NCBI GenBank assembly: GCA_963728985.1
Contig: CAVSME010000001.1
Location: 434,001 to 498,000 of the forward strand
From: DASXAI01 sp963728985
Lineage (GTDB): Bacteria; Actinomycetota; Acidimicrobiia; Acidimicrobiales; Ilumatobacteraceae
Reading direction: 5' to 3'
Length of the DNA: 64,000 nucleotides
Below, in pieces: positions 52,299 through 61,263 of this stretch (within the stretch, counting starts at the first letter, position 1; each line of letters begins with the position of its first letter). A program made the position numbers and the translations under genes. The notes below the pieces were generated by a model. It was not told the DNA's origin, ran no database searches, and saw only the letters and a list, made by a program, of their open reading frames with translations.

Positions 52299-53182
52299 CG
52301 CACCCCCGGTCCGTGTACGCAGACCCGGATGGCCGCCGGCTCGACCCGGATCTTGAGCCGCTTGGCCTTGGGCCGGTCACCACCGTCGAGCTCGTACACC
52401 GTCTTGTCGTGGAACCGGACATCGATGGCCGTCCCCGACGTGGTCTCCACGAAGGGCGACCGGTGAGCCTTGCCCGTGGCCATGCGAGCGAGGACACGGA
52501 CCCACTGCAGCATCCCGGCGGCGGTGACGACGCCGACGTCCAGGCGGCCGTCGTCGGGCTCGGCGGTCGGGAAGGCGGTCATGCCCCCGCTGATGGTGCC
52601 GACGTTGGCGACGAGCACGCACGTGGTGTCGCCGGCGAACCAGGACTGACCGTCGACAGCGACCCGGGTGGCCTGGGCCGGCCGGCGCAGGGCGCGCGCG
52701 CCGGTCCACACGTAGGCGAGCCGCCCCACGCGGTTCTTCAGCGTGCCGTCGGCGTCTCGGATCATGGCGGCGTCGAAACCGGCGCCCGCCATCACGATGA
52801 AGTGCTCACCGTTCACCCGCCCGACATCGAGAGGGCGGCGGGTACCGAAGAGGCCGATGTCGACGGCGGCATCGAGATCCTTCGGGATCTCCAGGTTGGT
52901 GGCCAGGAGGTTGGCCGTGCCCGCCGGGATGATGGCGAGCGCCGCGCCTGTCCCGGCGAGGGCATCGACGCAGCGCTGTACCGTGCCGTCGCCACCCCAG
53001 GCGAAGACGACGTCGGCCCCGTCGGCAGCGGCTTGCGCCGCGCACTTGGTGGCCTTGCGGCTCTTGTCGACCTCGTACCAGATGGGGGCGTCGACGCCGC
53101 GATCGGCAAGAGCCCGGCGTAGTTGCTCGAGGCCGCCCCCGATCGTCTTCTTGCGATGGGCCACGACGGCGACGGTGGTCAT
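52295..53182 (-). CDS. Diacylglycerol kinase-like lipid kinase (YegS/DgkB type)
   Basis: A 295-residue lipid kinase. The nucleotide motif FAWGGDGTVQRCVDAL and IIPAGTANLLATNLEIPKDL are the family hallmark. It would phosphorylate diacylglycerol or a related lipid. The preceding PAP2 phosphatase makes the reverse reaction. ATG 53182 overlaps the PAP2 stop (ATGA). Confidence 0.86.
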   Translation of the reverse strand: MTTVAVVAHRKKTIGGGLEQLRRALADRGVDAPIWYEVDKSRKATKCAAQAAADGADVVFAWGGDGTVQRCVDALAGTGAALAIIPAGTANLLATNLEIPKDLDAAVDIGLFGTRRPLDVGRVNGEHFIVMAGAGFDAAMIRDADGTLKNRVGRLAYVWTGARALRRPAQATRVAVDGQSWFAGDTTCVLVANVGTISGGMTAFPTAEPDDGRLDVGVVTAAGMLQWVRVLARMATGKAHRSPFVETTSGTAIDVRFHDKTVYELDGGDRPKAKRLKIRVEPAAIRVCVHGPGVR

Positions 53183-53973
53183 CGCCCGGCGCTCGCCATC
53201 TCGGCCACCGGCGCGTGCTCGCGTTCCTCGGCCCGCTCGTGACGGCGCGCCATGGCCGCGGCCCACGTGCGGGCGACGAAGCACCCGGCGACGACGGCGG
53301 CGACACCGAGGGCCATGCCGGCGAGCACGTCCGTGGTGTGGTGCATGCCGCGGTACACCCGGGCGAACGGCACCATCCAGACGAGCGTGGCCACCGGGAT
53401 CCACGACACGACCCGGGCGACGATGTTGCTCGTCACGGCGGCGACGATCAGCGCGATGCCCACCCACAGCACGAGCGACGCGGCGGCGTGGCCCGAGGGG
53501 AAGCTCGATGTGGCCGGGGTGGCGTTCAGGCGTTCGACGTCGGGCCGGGGCCGGCCGATGAGGAAGTTCGCCGTCAAGAATACGGTGAGCTCGATCACCA
53601 ACGCCGAGGCCAGGAAGATCGCCTCGCGCCACCGCCGGAACGCCAGCAGCACGATGGTGGCGACCGTGGCGATGGCCACCACGGGCTCGGTGTTGGCCAG
53701 GTACGTGGCGTACCTCGTGAAGTCGTTGAGCTCGGACGTGCGTCGGGCCACGAGCCAGTCCGTGATGGCCGAGTCGAAGCCGCCGACACCGTGATCGAGC
53801 AGCACCTTCGTCAGCAGGAGACCGATGAGCATCAGGCCCGCCGTCACGACGACGTAGCTCGCCGCCAACGCGCCGGCACCGACCAGGATCGGACTCCTGT
53901 TCCCGGCGCGCTCGGCGAACTGCGTCGAAGGGCCGCCGGGATGGGGTTCGAACACGTCTGATGGATGCACCAT
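53179..53973 (-). CDS. PAP2-type membrane phosphatase
   Basis: A 264-residue integral membrane phosphatase. The three motifs are LIGRPRPDVERL, SSFPSGHAAAS and RVYRGMHHTTDVLAG. It would dephosphorylate phosphatidate or a polyprenyl diphosphate. First gene of the lipid operon. ATG 53973 follows the candidate SigF-type -10 by eight bases. Confidence 0.88.
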   Translation of the reverse strand: MVHPSDVFEPHPGGPSTQFAERAGNRSPILVGAGALAASYVVVTAGLMLIGLLLTKVLLDHGVGGFDSAITDWLVARRTSELNDFTRYATYLANTEPVVAIATVATIVLLAFRRWREAIFLASALVIELTVFLTANFLIGRPRPDVERLNATPATSSFPSGHAAASLVLWVGIALIVAAVTSNIVARVVSWIPVATLVWMVPFARVYRGMHHTTDVLAGMALGVAAVVAGCFVARTWAAAMARRHERAEEREHAPVAEMASAGR

Positions 53974-53979
53974 CAAGAC

Positions 53980-54004
53980 GTTTACCCTGCGTTCATTCGG
54001 GCAA
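53980..54004 (+). promoter_or_regulatory. Plus-strand half of a bidirectional SigF-type promoter
   Basis: GTTT (53980-53983), 15 bases, GGGCAA (53999-54004), about 18 bases before the second PAP2 start. With the minus-strand partner it forms a near palindrome. Confidence 0.4.
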
Positions 54005-54008
54005 AACC
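53982..54008 (-). promoter_or_regulatory. SigF-type promoter of the lipid operon
   Basis: On the minus strand GGTTTT (54008-54003), 15 bases, GGGTAA (53987-53982), eight bases before ATG 53973. It closely matches the mycobacterial SigF pattern GTTT-N15-GGGTA. Confidence 0.5.
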
Positions 54009-54022
54009 TGCCTCGGAGGTAC

Positions 54023-54907
54023 GTGGTGATCGTCATCGTCGCAGTGCTGGTGAGCGGGCTGATCGTCGGTGTGACCACCGCGCTCGTGCTCCGGCGGTGG
54101 CCCCAGGTCGACCCGGCGTCGCCGAGCGCGACCGCCCACGCCGTGACCGACGTGGTGGAAGCCCATCCGGTGGCACGCTCGTTCCTGCAACGCCGCACCG
54201 ACCCGGCCACCGCCACCGGCCTCGTGCTGACGGTGCTGCTGGCGGTGGCCGGTGCCGGCGTGATCGGTGCCGGCGCGCTCCTCGTGATGATCAAGACCAA
54301 CAGCGGCTTCGCCCGGTGGGATCAAAGCGCCGGACAGTGGGGGGCCGACCACGCCACCGATACGGCCGCACGCCTGTTGCGTGACATCAGCCTGATCGGC
54401 GGGACCGCGGTGGCGGTGATCGCCGGCGTCACCGTGGCCGTCGTGCAGACGATACGCACCCGCCGCAAGGAGATCTTCGCCTTCCTGGCCACCGTGTTCA
54501 TCGGCGTCACCCTGCTCGTCAACGTCACCAAGGTGATCGTCGACCGGACCCGGCCCGACATCCGCCGCCTCACCGGCTTCTCCGGCTCCTCGTTCCCGTC
54601 CGGTCATGCCGCCACGGCCGCGGCCACCCTCGCCGCCCTCGCCCTCGTCATCGGCCTCGGCTGCTCGCCCCGGACCAAAGCCGCCATCGCCGGCGCCGCC
54701 GCCGGGATCGCCGCCGCCGTGGCCAGCACCCGGGTCCTGCTCGGCGTGCACTGGCTCACCGACGTCATGGCCGGGTTGGCCGTCGGGTGGGCGTGGTTCT
54801 GCCTCTGCTCGATCGCCTTCGGGGGCCGCCTGCTGCGCTTCGGCGCTCCGGTGGCAGTGGCCGAACGGGTGGCTGACCAGGACGAACAGGTGGCAGCGGA
54901 CCACTAA
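54023..54907 (+). CDS. PAP2-type membrane phosphatase (divergent)
   Basis: A 294-residue PAP2 protein with about six helices. Motifs are TKVIVDRTRPDIRRLTG, SSFPSGHAATAAATL and TRVLLGVHWLTDVMAGLAVG. It is divergent from the other PAP2 gene and shares the intervening promoter. A GGAGGT ribosome site precedes GTG 54023. The C-terminus (VAERVADQDEQ) is cytoplasmic. Confidence 0.86.
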   Translation: MVIVIVAVLVSGLIVGVTTALVLRRWPQVDPASPSATAHAVTDVVEAHPVARSFLQRRTDPATATGLVLTVLLAVAGAGVIGAGALLVMIKTNSGFARWDQSAGQWGADHATDTAARLLRDISLIGGTAVAVIAGVTVAVVQTIRTRRKEIFAFLATVFIGVTLLVNVTKVIVDRTRPDIRRLTGFSGSSFPSGHAATAAATLAALALVIGLGCSPRTKAAIAGAAAGIAAAVASTRVLLGVHWLTDVMAGLAVGWAWFCLCSIAFGGRLLRFGAPVAVAERVADQDEQVAADH

Positions 54908-54910
54908 CGT
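54905..54910 (+). promoter_or_regulatory. -10 box TAACGT for the RsbU-like gene
   Basis: TAACGT, nine bases, ATG 54920. It overlaps the TAA stop of the PAP2 gene. Confidence 0.4.
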
Positions 54911-54919
54911 CGCCTGTGC

Positions 54920-56279
54920 ATGGGTGACGGATCGAGCGGGTTCATCGGGGCCTACGCCGACGCCCTCCGCCGCCACGCCGACAGCCCGAGCGAGGCCGGG
55001 CTCGAAGACGCCTACCAGCTGGGACGCCGGGCCCTGGCCGACGGGATGAGCCTGCTCGAGCTCATCGCCGTCCACCACTCACTGCGGGCCCAGGTGCTCG
55101 GCACGGTGCCCCACCAGCTCGAGCACGCCGACACCTTCCTGCGCGAGGGTCTCGCGTCGTTCGAGGTCGCCACCCTCGAGGTGCAGGAGGCGCACGCCAT
55201 CGCCGCCACCGAGCGGGAGCGGACCGAGATGCTCGGGAACCTGAGTGAGGCGCACCTCGCCATCCTCGCCGCGCCCAGCGTGCAGGCCCGCCTGCAGATC
55301 GTCTGCGAGCGGGCGATGGCCCTCGTCGGCGGCGCCGGCGCGCGCGTGGAGCTGCATCGCGGCGCCAGTGCCCGCCGCGTCGCCGCGCGCCGGCAACGGT
55401 CCGGTCGGGGCACCCCCGGCACGCGTGCCCATCCCGGCGCGCACCGGTCCCGGCGTCCTCGAGGTGTGGCCGGTGCCGGGCGGGTACCTGGGCGCCGCCG
55501 ACCGCGCCGTGCTGGGCCAGCTCGCCCTGCTGGCCAGCGGCACCATCGACGATGCCCGCCGGCTGGAGCAGGAGCGGGTGGCCTCACTCGAGCTGCAACG
55601 CAGCCTGCTGCCGGGGCAGCTGCCCGATCACGACCACATCGCCGTGGCGGCGCGCTACCTGGCGTCCGAGCGGGGCAACCGCGTGGGCGGGGACTGGTAC
55701 GACGTGATCGCCCTCGACGAGGGCTGCTACGCCGCTGTCGTCGGCGACATCATGGGCCACGGCCTGCGCGAAGCGTCCCTCATGGCGGCCATGCGGGTCG
55801 CCTTCCACGCGTACGCCATCGAGGACACCTCGGCCGCCGGCATCGTCCATCGCGTCGACCGCCTCTTCACCCGGCTCGCGCCCGACCACCTGGCCACGGC
55901 CGTGCTGGTCGTGCTCGATGTCGGGCACCACCGGATGAGCGTCGTCAACGCCGGCCACCCGTCGCCCGTGCGCATCGATCGGGACGGCCGCGCCGAGGTC
56001 GTCGAGCACGGACGCTCGTTGCCCCTCGGGGTCCGTCCGGACGACGACCGACTCGACTCCGGGCCCGTGCCCATCGAGGCCGGCACCAAGCTGCTGCTCT
56101 ACACGGACGGGCTGACCGAGCGGGTCGACCGGGCCGGCGACGACGGCGAGGCCGCCATCCTCCAGGCCGTCGACGGGTTCCGCGGTTCGGTCGATCAGCT
56201 CTGCGAGCGAGTGCTGGAAGCGCTGCGGCCCGAACGCTCCAGCGACGACACCTGCGTGCTGGCCGTCGGCGTCGAGTAG
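54920..56279 (+). pseudogene. RsbU-like PP2C phosphatase, single-base frameshift
   Basis: The first half is in one frame: an RsbU-type N-terminal domain (SSGFIGAYADALRRHADSPS), a helical linker and the start of a GAF domain (ARVELHRGASARRVAA). The second half is in another: GAF end (AGNGPVGAPPARV, VWPVPGGYLGAADRAVLGQL) and a SpoIIE-type phosphatase with GGDWYDVIALDEG, VVGDIMGHGLREAS and SSDDTCVLAVGVE. One surplus base near 55380-55392 accounts for the break. If real, the protein is truncated; if a sequencing error, this is the phosphatase that frees STAS proteins. All key Asp residues are present. Confidence 0.75.
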
Positions 56280-56286
56280 CGCCGCG

Positions 56287-56312
56287 GTCTGTGCTCGCGG
56301 CCGGTCGGGTAC
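56287..56312 (+). promoter_or_regulatory. Candidate SigB-type promoter of the glycosyltransferase
   Basis: GTCT (56287-56290), 16 bases, GGGTAC (56307-56312), 27 bases before ATG 56340. Confidence 0.4.
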
Positions 56313-56339
56313 CTCCGTCTCTTGGAACCGACGCTCCCC

Positions 56340-57389
56340 ATGCGCATCGCCCTCATCGCCCCACCGTGGGTGCCCGTCCCCCCGACCGCGTACGGCGGCA
56401 CCGAATCGGTCATCGACGGTCTCGCCCGCGGCCTGCAGCGTGCCGGCCACGACGTGTTCCTGTTCGCCACCGGCGACAGCACGACGCCGGTGGAACGGGC
56501 CCACCACTTCGCAGGCGCCCTCGGTGGCCTCGAGCACTACCCAGGGCCCGAACGACCGCACATCGAGGCGGCCTACCGGCATCCTCGTGTCCGCTCGGCC
56601 GACATCGTGCACGACCACACGCTCCTCGGTCCCGCCCATGGCGCCGCCCACGTCGACGTTCCCATCGTCACCACCGCGCACGGGCCGTTCCTGTCGGAGT
56701 GCGGCCGGCACTATGCCGACGTGGCGGGACGGGTGCCCATCATCGCCATCTCCCATCACCAGGCATCGACGGCGGCCGGGCACCTGCCCGTGGCCACGGT
56801 GATCCACCACGGCATCGACCTCGATGCCGTCCGGGCCTCCCGGCAGCACGGCGGCTATGCCCTGTTCCTCGGGCGCATGCATCCGGACAAGGGCGTGGCC
56901 ACCGCCGCCCGCATCGCCCGCGCCGCGGGCGTGCCGCTCGTGATCGCCGCCAAGATGCAAGAGCCCGTCGAGCGGCAGTACTTCGAGGCCGAGGTGCGGC
57001 CGCTGCTCGGGGGCGACATCGAGTACGTCGGCGAGGTGGCTGCGTCGGCCAAGTACCTGTTGCTCCAGGGAGCGCTGGCCCTGCTCAACCCCATCGCCTG
57101 GGCCGAGCCGTTCGGCATGGTGATGATCGAGGCGCTGGCGTCGGGGACGCCGGTCGTGGCCCCGCCGGTGGCGACCGTGCCCGAACTGGTGACCGAGGGC
57201 GTCACCGGCGTCGTGGCTCCCGTGGCCGAGCTCCCCTCCCGGCTGGCGGAGGCGGCCGACCTCGACCGGGCGGCGTGCCGCGGCGAGGCGGAGCGCCGGT
57301 TCTCGCTCGATCGGCTGGCCGCCGATCACGCCCGCTTCTACGAGCGGGTGCTCGCGGCGCGGCGGCAGGGATCAGCGGCGGCGAGCTAG
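56340..57389 (+). CDS. Family 4-type glycosyltransferase (GT-B fold)
   Basis: A 349-residue GT-B enzyme. The N-terminus is MRIALIAPPWVPVPPTAYGG. The donor-sugar EX7E motif is EPFGMVMIEALASGTPVV. YALFLGRMHPDKGVATAARI is the second-domain start. Acceptor unknown. It converges on the amylo-1,6-glucosidase-like gene with a shared CTAG stop. Confidence 0.87.
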   Translation: MRIALIAPPWVPVPPTAYGGTESVIDGLARGLQRAGHDVFLFATGDSTTPVERAHHFAGALGGLEHYPGPERPHIEAAYRHPRVRSADIVHDHTLLGPAHGAAHVDVPIVTTAHGPFLSECGRHYADVAGRVPIIAISHHQASTAAGHLPVATVIHHGIDLDAVRASRQHGGYALFLGRMHPDKGVATAARIARAAGVPLVIAAKMQEPVERQYFEAEVRPLLGGDIEYVGEVAASAKYLLLQGALALLNPIAWAEPFGMVMIEALASGTPVVAPPVATVPELVTEGVTGVVAPVAELPSRLAEAADLDRAACRGEAERRFSLDRLAADHARFYERVLAARRQGSAAAS

Positions 57390-59515
57390 CCGCCTTCCGG
57401 CCGTGCGAGCGAGATGCCCGCGGGCAGGCCGTGCACCGCCACCGCGTCACCGTCGACGTCGATGTCGACGAGGGTCCCCGCCAGCGGCACGCCGGTGAGG
57501 CGGACGGCGCTGGCGCCGTCGGGCAGCCGCGGGTCGATGCGCACGATCTGATCCGGCACGTCGGGCTCCAGCCCGAGGATGGCCCGCAGCACGAGTAGGG
57601 GCGCCGCTGCCGCCCAGGCCTGCGGTGAGCACGACGTCGGGTACGGCACAGGCCGGGACAGGTCGGCCGGGCCGAGCCCGGCGTAGAGCTCCGGCAATCG
57701 CCCGCCCACGGCGGTGGCCGCCCGCAGGAGGTCGAGCGCCAGCCGGTTGGCATCGTCGGCGCACCCGGCGCGGCGCAGACCGGCGACGGCGATGGCGGTG
57801 TCGTGGGGCCACACCGAACCGTTGTGGTAGCTGAGCGGGTTGTACCGGGCCATCGAGGCCGCCAGCGTGCGCACGCCCCACCCACTGGCCAGCTCGGGAC
57901 CGCTCAGCCACCGGGCGACGGCCGGCACCAGCTCGGGCTCGACGATGCCGGTCCACAGGCAGTGGCCCATGTTGGACGTCACCGCGTCGACCTGGCGCTT
58001 GTCGCCGTCGAGGGCCACGGCCAGCGCCTGCTGCTGCGGCATCCAGAAGTCGGTGTTGAACCGCCGGCGCAGCGCCTCGGCGCGGGCCCGGCGCTGATCG
58101 GCCTCAGCGCCCCGACCGTCGGCACGGGCGAGCGCCGCCCCCGCCCGCCACGCCGCGTACGCGTAGGCCTGCACCTCGACGAGGGCGATGGGGCCGGCCG
58201 CCAGCCGACCATCGGCGAAGGCGATGCTGTCGTGGGAGTCCTTCCAGCCCTGGTTCACGAGACCGGCCGGCGTGGCCCGCTGGTACTCGATGTAGCCGTC
58301 GCCGTCGCGGTCACCTGTCTCGGCCATCCACTGCAGCGCGGCGTCGACGGCCGGGAGCAACGGCCGCAGCCGCTCGAAAGGCACACCCCAGCGACGGAGC
58401 TCGTCCACGAGCATGACGAACAGCGGCGTGGCGTCGATGGACCCGTAGTAGATGGTGCCCGACTGCACCGACAGCGTGGCCGGCTCGCCCATGCGCACCT
58501 CGTGGAGGATGCGGCCAGGCTCCTCCTCGGTGTCGGCGACGGTGCGGCGCCCCTGCAGCTCGGCCAGCACGGTGAGCGTGCTGAGCGCCAGCCTCGGGTC
58601 GATCAGGAGCGCCATCCACGACGTGAGCAGCGAGTCGCGCCCGAAAACGGTCATGAACCACGGCGCACCGGCCGCCACCACCGGGTCGTTCGGATGGTCG
58701 GGATCGAAGATGCGCAGCGCGCCGAGGTCCTCACCGGCTTGTTCGACGGCGCCGTCGAGGCCCTCGACGTCCGACTCGAGTTGCGGCAGCCGGGCCAGCC
58801 ACTCGGCCTGGCGAGCGGAGGGCACGGCGGCGGTGACGGGAACGCCGACGCGATAGCGGGGGGCCAGCTCGTCGCCACCCAGGATGGCGGTGACCTCCAC
58901 GCTCCCGGTCCATGAGCCGCGAGGTGCAAGCGCGACCTCCCATGTGATCACCCCGGCGCCGTTCTCGATGAGGTCGAGGCGGGCCGGCGGTACGGGCCGA
59001 GCGGCCACGCCGTCGTCGCCGGCGCGCACTTCCAGGCGACCGCCGGCGATGGTCGCCGGCCGCAACCGATCGCCGGCGCGGCCTTCCTTCACGGCGAACA
59101 GCACCGCGAGGTCGGACCCGACGAGCATGGTGATCCGCACCGGTCGCTCCTCGTTGCCCTCGTGGCGCACGCTGACGTCGGCCCGCAGGCCGCGGCCGAC
59201 CCACAGGTCGCGCAGGACCAGGAGCGGCTCGTCTTCGCCGATGCGACCGACGAACCGGGCGTGGAACGGATCGTCGGTGGCGCAGGCGAGGTGCTGCACG
59301 GGCGCGCCGTCGACCATCACCACGAGGCGGCTGAGCACGCGCCGATCGCCGACGAACAGGCCCGCCGGACCGACGCCGTCGATGTCCCCGCCGTGACCGC
59401 AGATGAGGAACGTACGCCCCTGGACCAGCGTCACCGAGGCGGGGGCGACCACGGGCGGCAGGGTGGCTCGGAGCGGCCAGGGAGCGGTGGCGTCGGTGAT
59501 GTCCGGATCGGGCAC
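57386..59515 (-). CDS. Amylo-alpha-1,6-glucosidase / glycogen-debranching family protein
   Basis: A 709-residue protein with an N-terminal beta domain (TLVQGRTFLICGHGGDIDGV, glycogen-debranching N-bis type) and a C-terminal (alpha/alpha)6 barrel. Barrel blocks are GAPWFMTVFGRDSLLTSWMA, NQGWKDSHDSIAFADGRLA and YHNGSVWPHDTAIAVAGLRR. The last hold the likely acid/base Asp and Glu. These actinobacterial proteins are often called MGH1-like glycosidases; the substrate is uncertain. GTG 59515 is chosen because an upstream extension has no supporting features. Confidence 0.82.
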   Translation of the reverse strand: MPDPDITDATAPWPLRATLPPVVAPASVTLVQGRTFLICGHGGDIDGVGPAGLFVGDRRVLSRLVVMVDGAPVQHLACATDDPFHARFVGRIGEDEPLLVLRDLWVGRGLRADVSVRHEGNEERPVRITMLVGSDLAVLFAVKEGRAGDRLRPATIAGGRLEVRAGDDGVAARPVPPARLDLIENGAGVITWEVALAPRGSWTGSVEVTAILGGDELAPRYRVGVPVTAAVPSARQAEWLARLPQLESDVEGLDGAVEQAGEDLGALRIFDPDHPNDPVVAAGAPWFMTVFGRDSLLTSWMALLIDPRLALSTLTVLAELQGRRTVADTEEEPGRILHEVRMGEPATLSVQSGTIYYGSIDATPLFVMLVDELRRWGVPFERLRPLLPAVDAALQWMAETGDRDGDGYIEYQRATPAGLVNQGWKDSHDSIAFADGRLAAGPIALVEVQAYAYAAWRAGAALARADGRGAEADQRRARAEALRRRFNTDFWMPQQQALAVALDGDKRQVDAVTSNMGHCLWTGIVEPELVPAVARWLSGPELASGWGVRTLAASMARYNPLSYHNGSVWPHDTAIAVAGLRRAGCADDANRLALDLLRAATAVGGRLPELYAGLGPADLSRPVPYPTSCSPQAWAAAAPLLVLRAILGLEPDVPDQIVRIDPRLPDGASAVRLTGVPLAGTLVDIDVDGDAVAVHGLPAGISLARPEGG

Positions 59516-59548
59516 CCGGTCATGGTCGCAGTCCCGCCGGACCGCTGG

Positions 59549-59554
59549 TATGAT
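59549..59554 (+). promoter_or_regulatory. Extended -10 TGGTATGAT for znuA
   Basis: TATGAT with an upstream TG (59546) and seven bases before ATG 59562; probably leaderless. An A/T-rich GATTCTGGGAAT half-palindrome overlaps it and could be a metal-regulator site. Confidence 0.55.
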
Positions 59555-59561
59555 TCTGGGA

Positions 59562-60506
59562 ATGGTTCCTAACCGCATTCGCAGCGGGCTGGTGGGCGGC
59601 GCCGTCGCCCTCACGCTCCTCGCCGCGGGGTGCGGGAGCAGCGGCCCTCCGGGCGCCACGAACACGAGCGCCGGCGCCCCGACGACCGAGGCCAAGGTCC
59701 ACGTCGTCACCACCACGCCCATCCTCACCGACCTGACCAGGAACGTCGGGGGTGACGCCGTCGACGTGTACAGCGTCCTCAAGCCGAACGTCGATCCCCA
59801 CGACTACGAGCCGACGCCGGCCGACCTCGAAGCCGTCGCCGACGCCGACGTGGTGGTGAAGAACGGCGTCGGTCTCGAGAAGTGGTTCGAGGACACCATC
59901 GACAGCGCCGAGCCGAAGGGCACGATCGTGGACGCCAGCACCGGCGTGGCGCTGCGCCACGAGGACGGCGGCGAGGCCGATCCGCACATCTGGCAGGACC
60001 CGCGCAACGCCGAGATCATGGTGACCAACATCACCCATGCCCTGGCCGCCGCCGCGCCGGCGATGGCGGCGGGCTTCGAGCAGCGCGCCGCGGCGTACAC
60101 GGCCAAGCTCCAAGCGCTCGACGCCGACGTGGCCGGGCAGATCGCCACGCTGGCCAACAAGAAGCTCGTCACCAACCACGACGCGTTCGGCTACTACGTG
60201 GACCGCTACGGCCTCGACTTCGTCGGTGCCGTCGTGCCCAGCTTCGACAGCCAGGCCGAGCTCTCGCAGCGGGACATCAACGACCTCGTGGTGGCGGTGA
60301 AGGCACAAGGCGTGAAGGCGATCTTCTCCGAGTCCAGCCTGCCGCCCAAGGCCGCCGAGGCGATCGCCAAGGAGGCCGGGGTGAGAGTCGTGGAGGGCGA
60401 CGGCGCCCTCTACGGCGACACCCTCGGACCCGAAGGCAGCGGCGCCTCGACGTACATCGACATGGTGGAGCACAACACGAAGGTGATCGTTGACAACCTC
60501 CGCTGA
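59562..60506 (+). CDS. znuA: Zinc ABC transporter substrate-binding lipoprotein
   Basis: A 314-residue TroA/ZnuA-type protein. The signal peptide ends in a lipobox, LLAAGCGSSG, so it is anchored as a lipoprotein. Metal ligands are His in NVDPHDYEPTP, His in ADPHIWQDPRN, His in TNHDAFGYY and Asp in ALYGDTLGPEG. A third His rather than Glu favours zinc over manganese. There is no His-rich loop. Followed by an ATPase and two permease genes. Confidence 0.88.
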   Translation: MVPNRIRSGLVGGAVALTLLAAGCGSSGPPGATNTSAGAPTTEAKVHVVTTTPILTDLTRNVGGDAVDVYSVLKPNVDPHDYEPTPADLEAVADADVVVKNGVGLEKWFEDTIDSAEPKGTIVDASTGVALRHEDGGEADPHIWQDPRNAEIMVTNITHALAAAAPAMAAGFEQRAAAYTAKLQALDADVAGQIATLANKKLVTNHDAFGYYVDRYGLDFVGAVVPSFDSQAELSQRDINDLVVAVKAQGVKAIFSESSLPPKAAEAIAKEAGVRVVEGDGALYGDTLGPEGSGASTYIDMVEHNTKVIVDNLR

Positions 60507-61257
60507 GGGCGGCGCCGCCCTCGTCCTGCAGCACGTGAGCGTGGCGTACGAGCGCGATCCGGTCGTGGTCGGTGTCGACGGCGTGGTGCCCGCCGGCACC
60601 GCACTCGCGCTCATCGGCCCGAACGGGGCGGGCAAGAGCACGCTCATCAAGGCCATCCTCGGGCTCGTGCCGGTGGTGGCCGGCACCATCGAGGTGCTCG
60701 GCACCACGCCGGCGCAGGCGCGCGGTCGCGTCGCGTACGTGCCCCAGGCGGAGGCCCTCGATCCCGCCTTCCCGATCACGGTGGGCGAGGTCGTTCTCAT
60801 GGGCCGCTACCGCGACGTCGGGTGGATCCGCCGTCCCGGGCGGACCGACCGCCGGCTGGCGGCCGAAGCGCTGAGGCTGGTCGGACTCGAGCACCGCGCC
60901 CGCGACCGCTTCGGCGTCCTGTCGGGGGGACAGCGCCAGCGCGTGCTGATCGCCCGGGCCGTCGCGCAAGAGGCCCGGCTGCTGCTGCTCGACGAACCGT
61001 TCACCGGCGTCGACACCACCACGACGGACTCGCTCCTGGCCGTGCTCCAGCAGCTCCGCGCCGACGGCGTCGCCGTCGTCATGTCCACCCATGACCTGTC
61101 GGTCGCCCACCTCGCGTGCGGCGAGGCGTGCCTGCTGAACCACCACCAGGTGGCGTTCGGCCCCATCGAGGAGTCGCTGTCGGCCGACCACCTCCGCCAC
61201 ACCTACGGCGGCTCCGCCCTGCTGCTCGACGGGGGCGACACCGTCATCGTCCGGTAG
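60490..61257 (+). CDS. znuC: Zinc ABC transporter ATP-binding protein
   Basis: A 255-residue ATPase. Walker A is IGPNGAGKSTLIKAI, Q-loop YVPQAEALDPAFP, signature LSGGQRQRVLIA, and Walker B LLLLDEPFTGVD with H-loop MSTHD. It starts with TTG 60490, inside the last codons of znuA, after an AAGGTGATC ribosome site. A later in-frame start is less likely since LQHVSVAYERD is the conserved first strand. Confidence 0.87.
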   Translation: MTTSAEGGAALVLQHVSVAYERDPVVVGVDGVVPAGTALALIGPNGAGKSTLIKAILGLVPVVAGTIEVLGTTPAQARGRVAYVPQAEALDPAFPITVGEVVLMGRYRDVGWIRRPGRTDRRLAAEALRLVGLEHRARDRFGVLSGGQRQRVLIARAVAQEARLLLLDEPFTGVDTTTTDSLLAVLQQLRADGVAVVMSTHDLSVAHLACGEACLLNHHQVAFGPIEESLSADHLRHTYGGSALLLDGGDTVIVR

Positions 61258-61263
61258 GCCGCG

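Noticed and set aside
54920..57598. An 892-codon open frame starting at the RsbU-like gene
   Set aside because: After the frameshift the frame is Arg/Pro-rich nonsense lying over the real phosphatase and glycosyltransferase; it only exists because of high GC.
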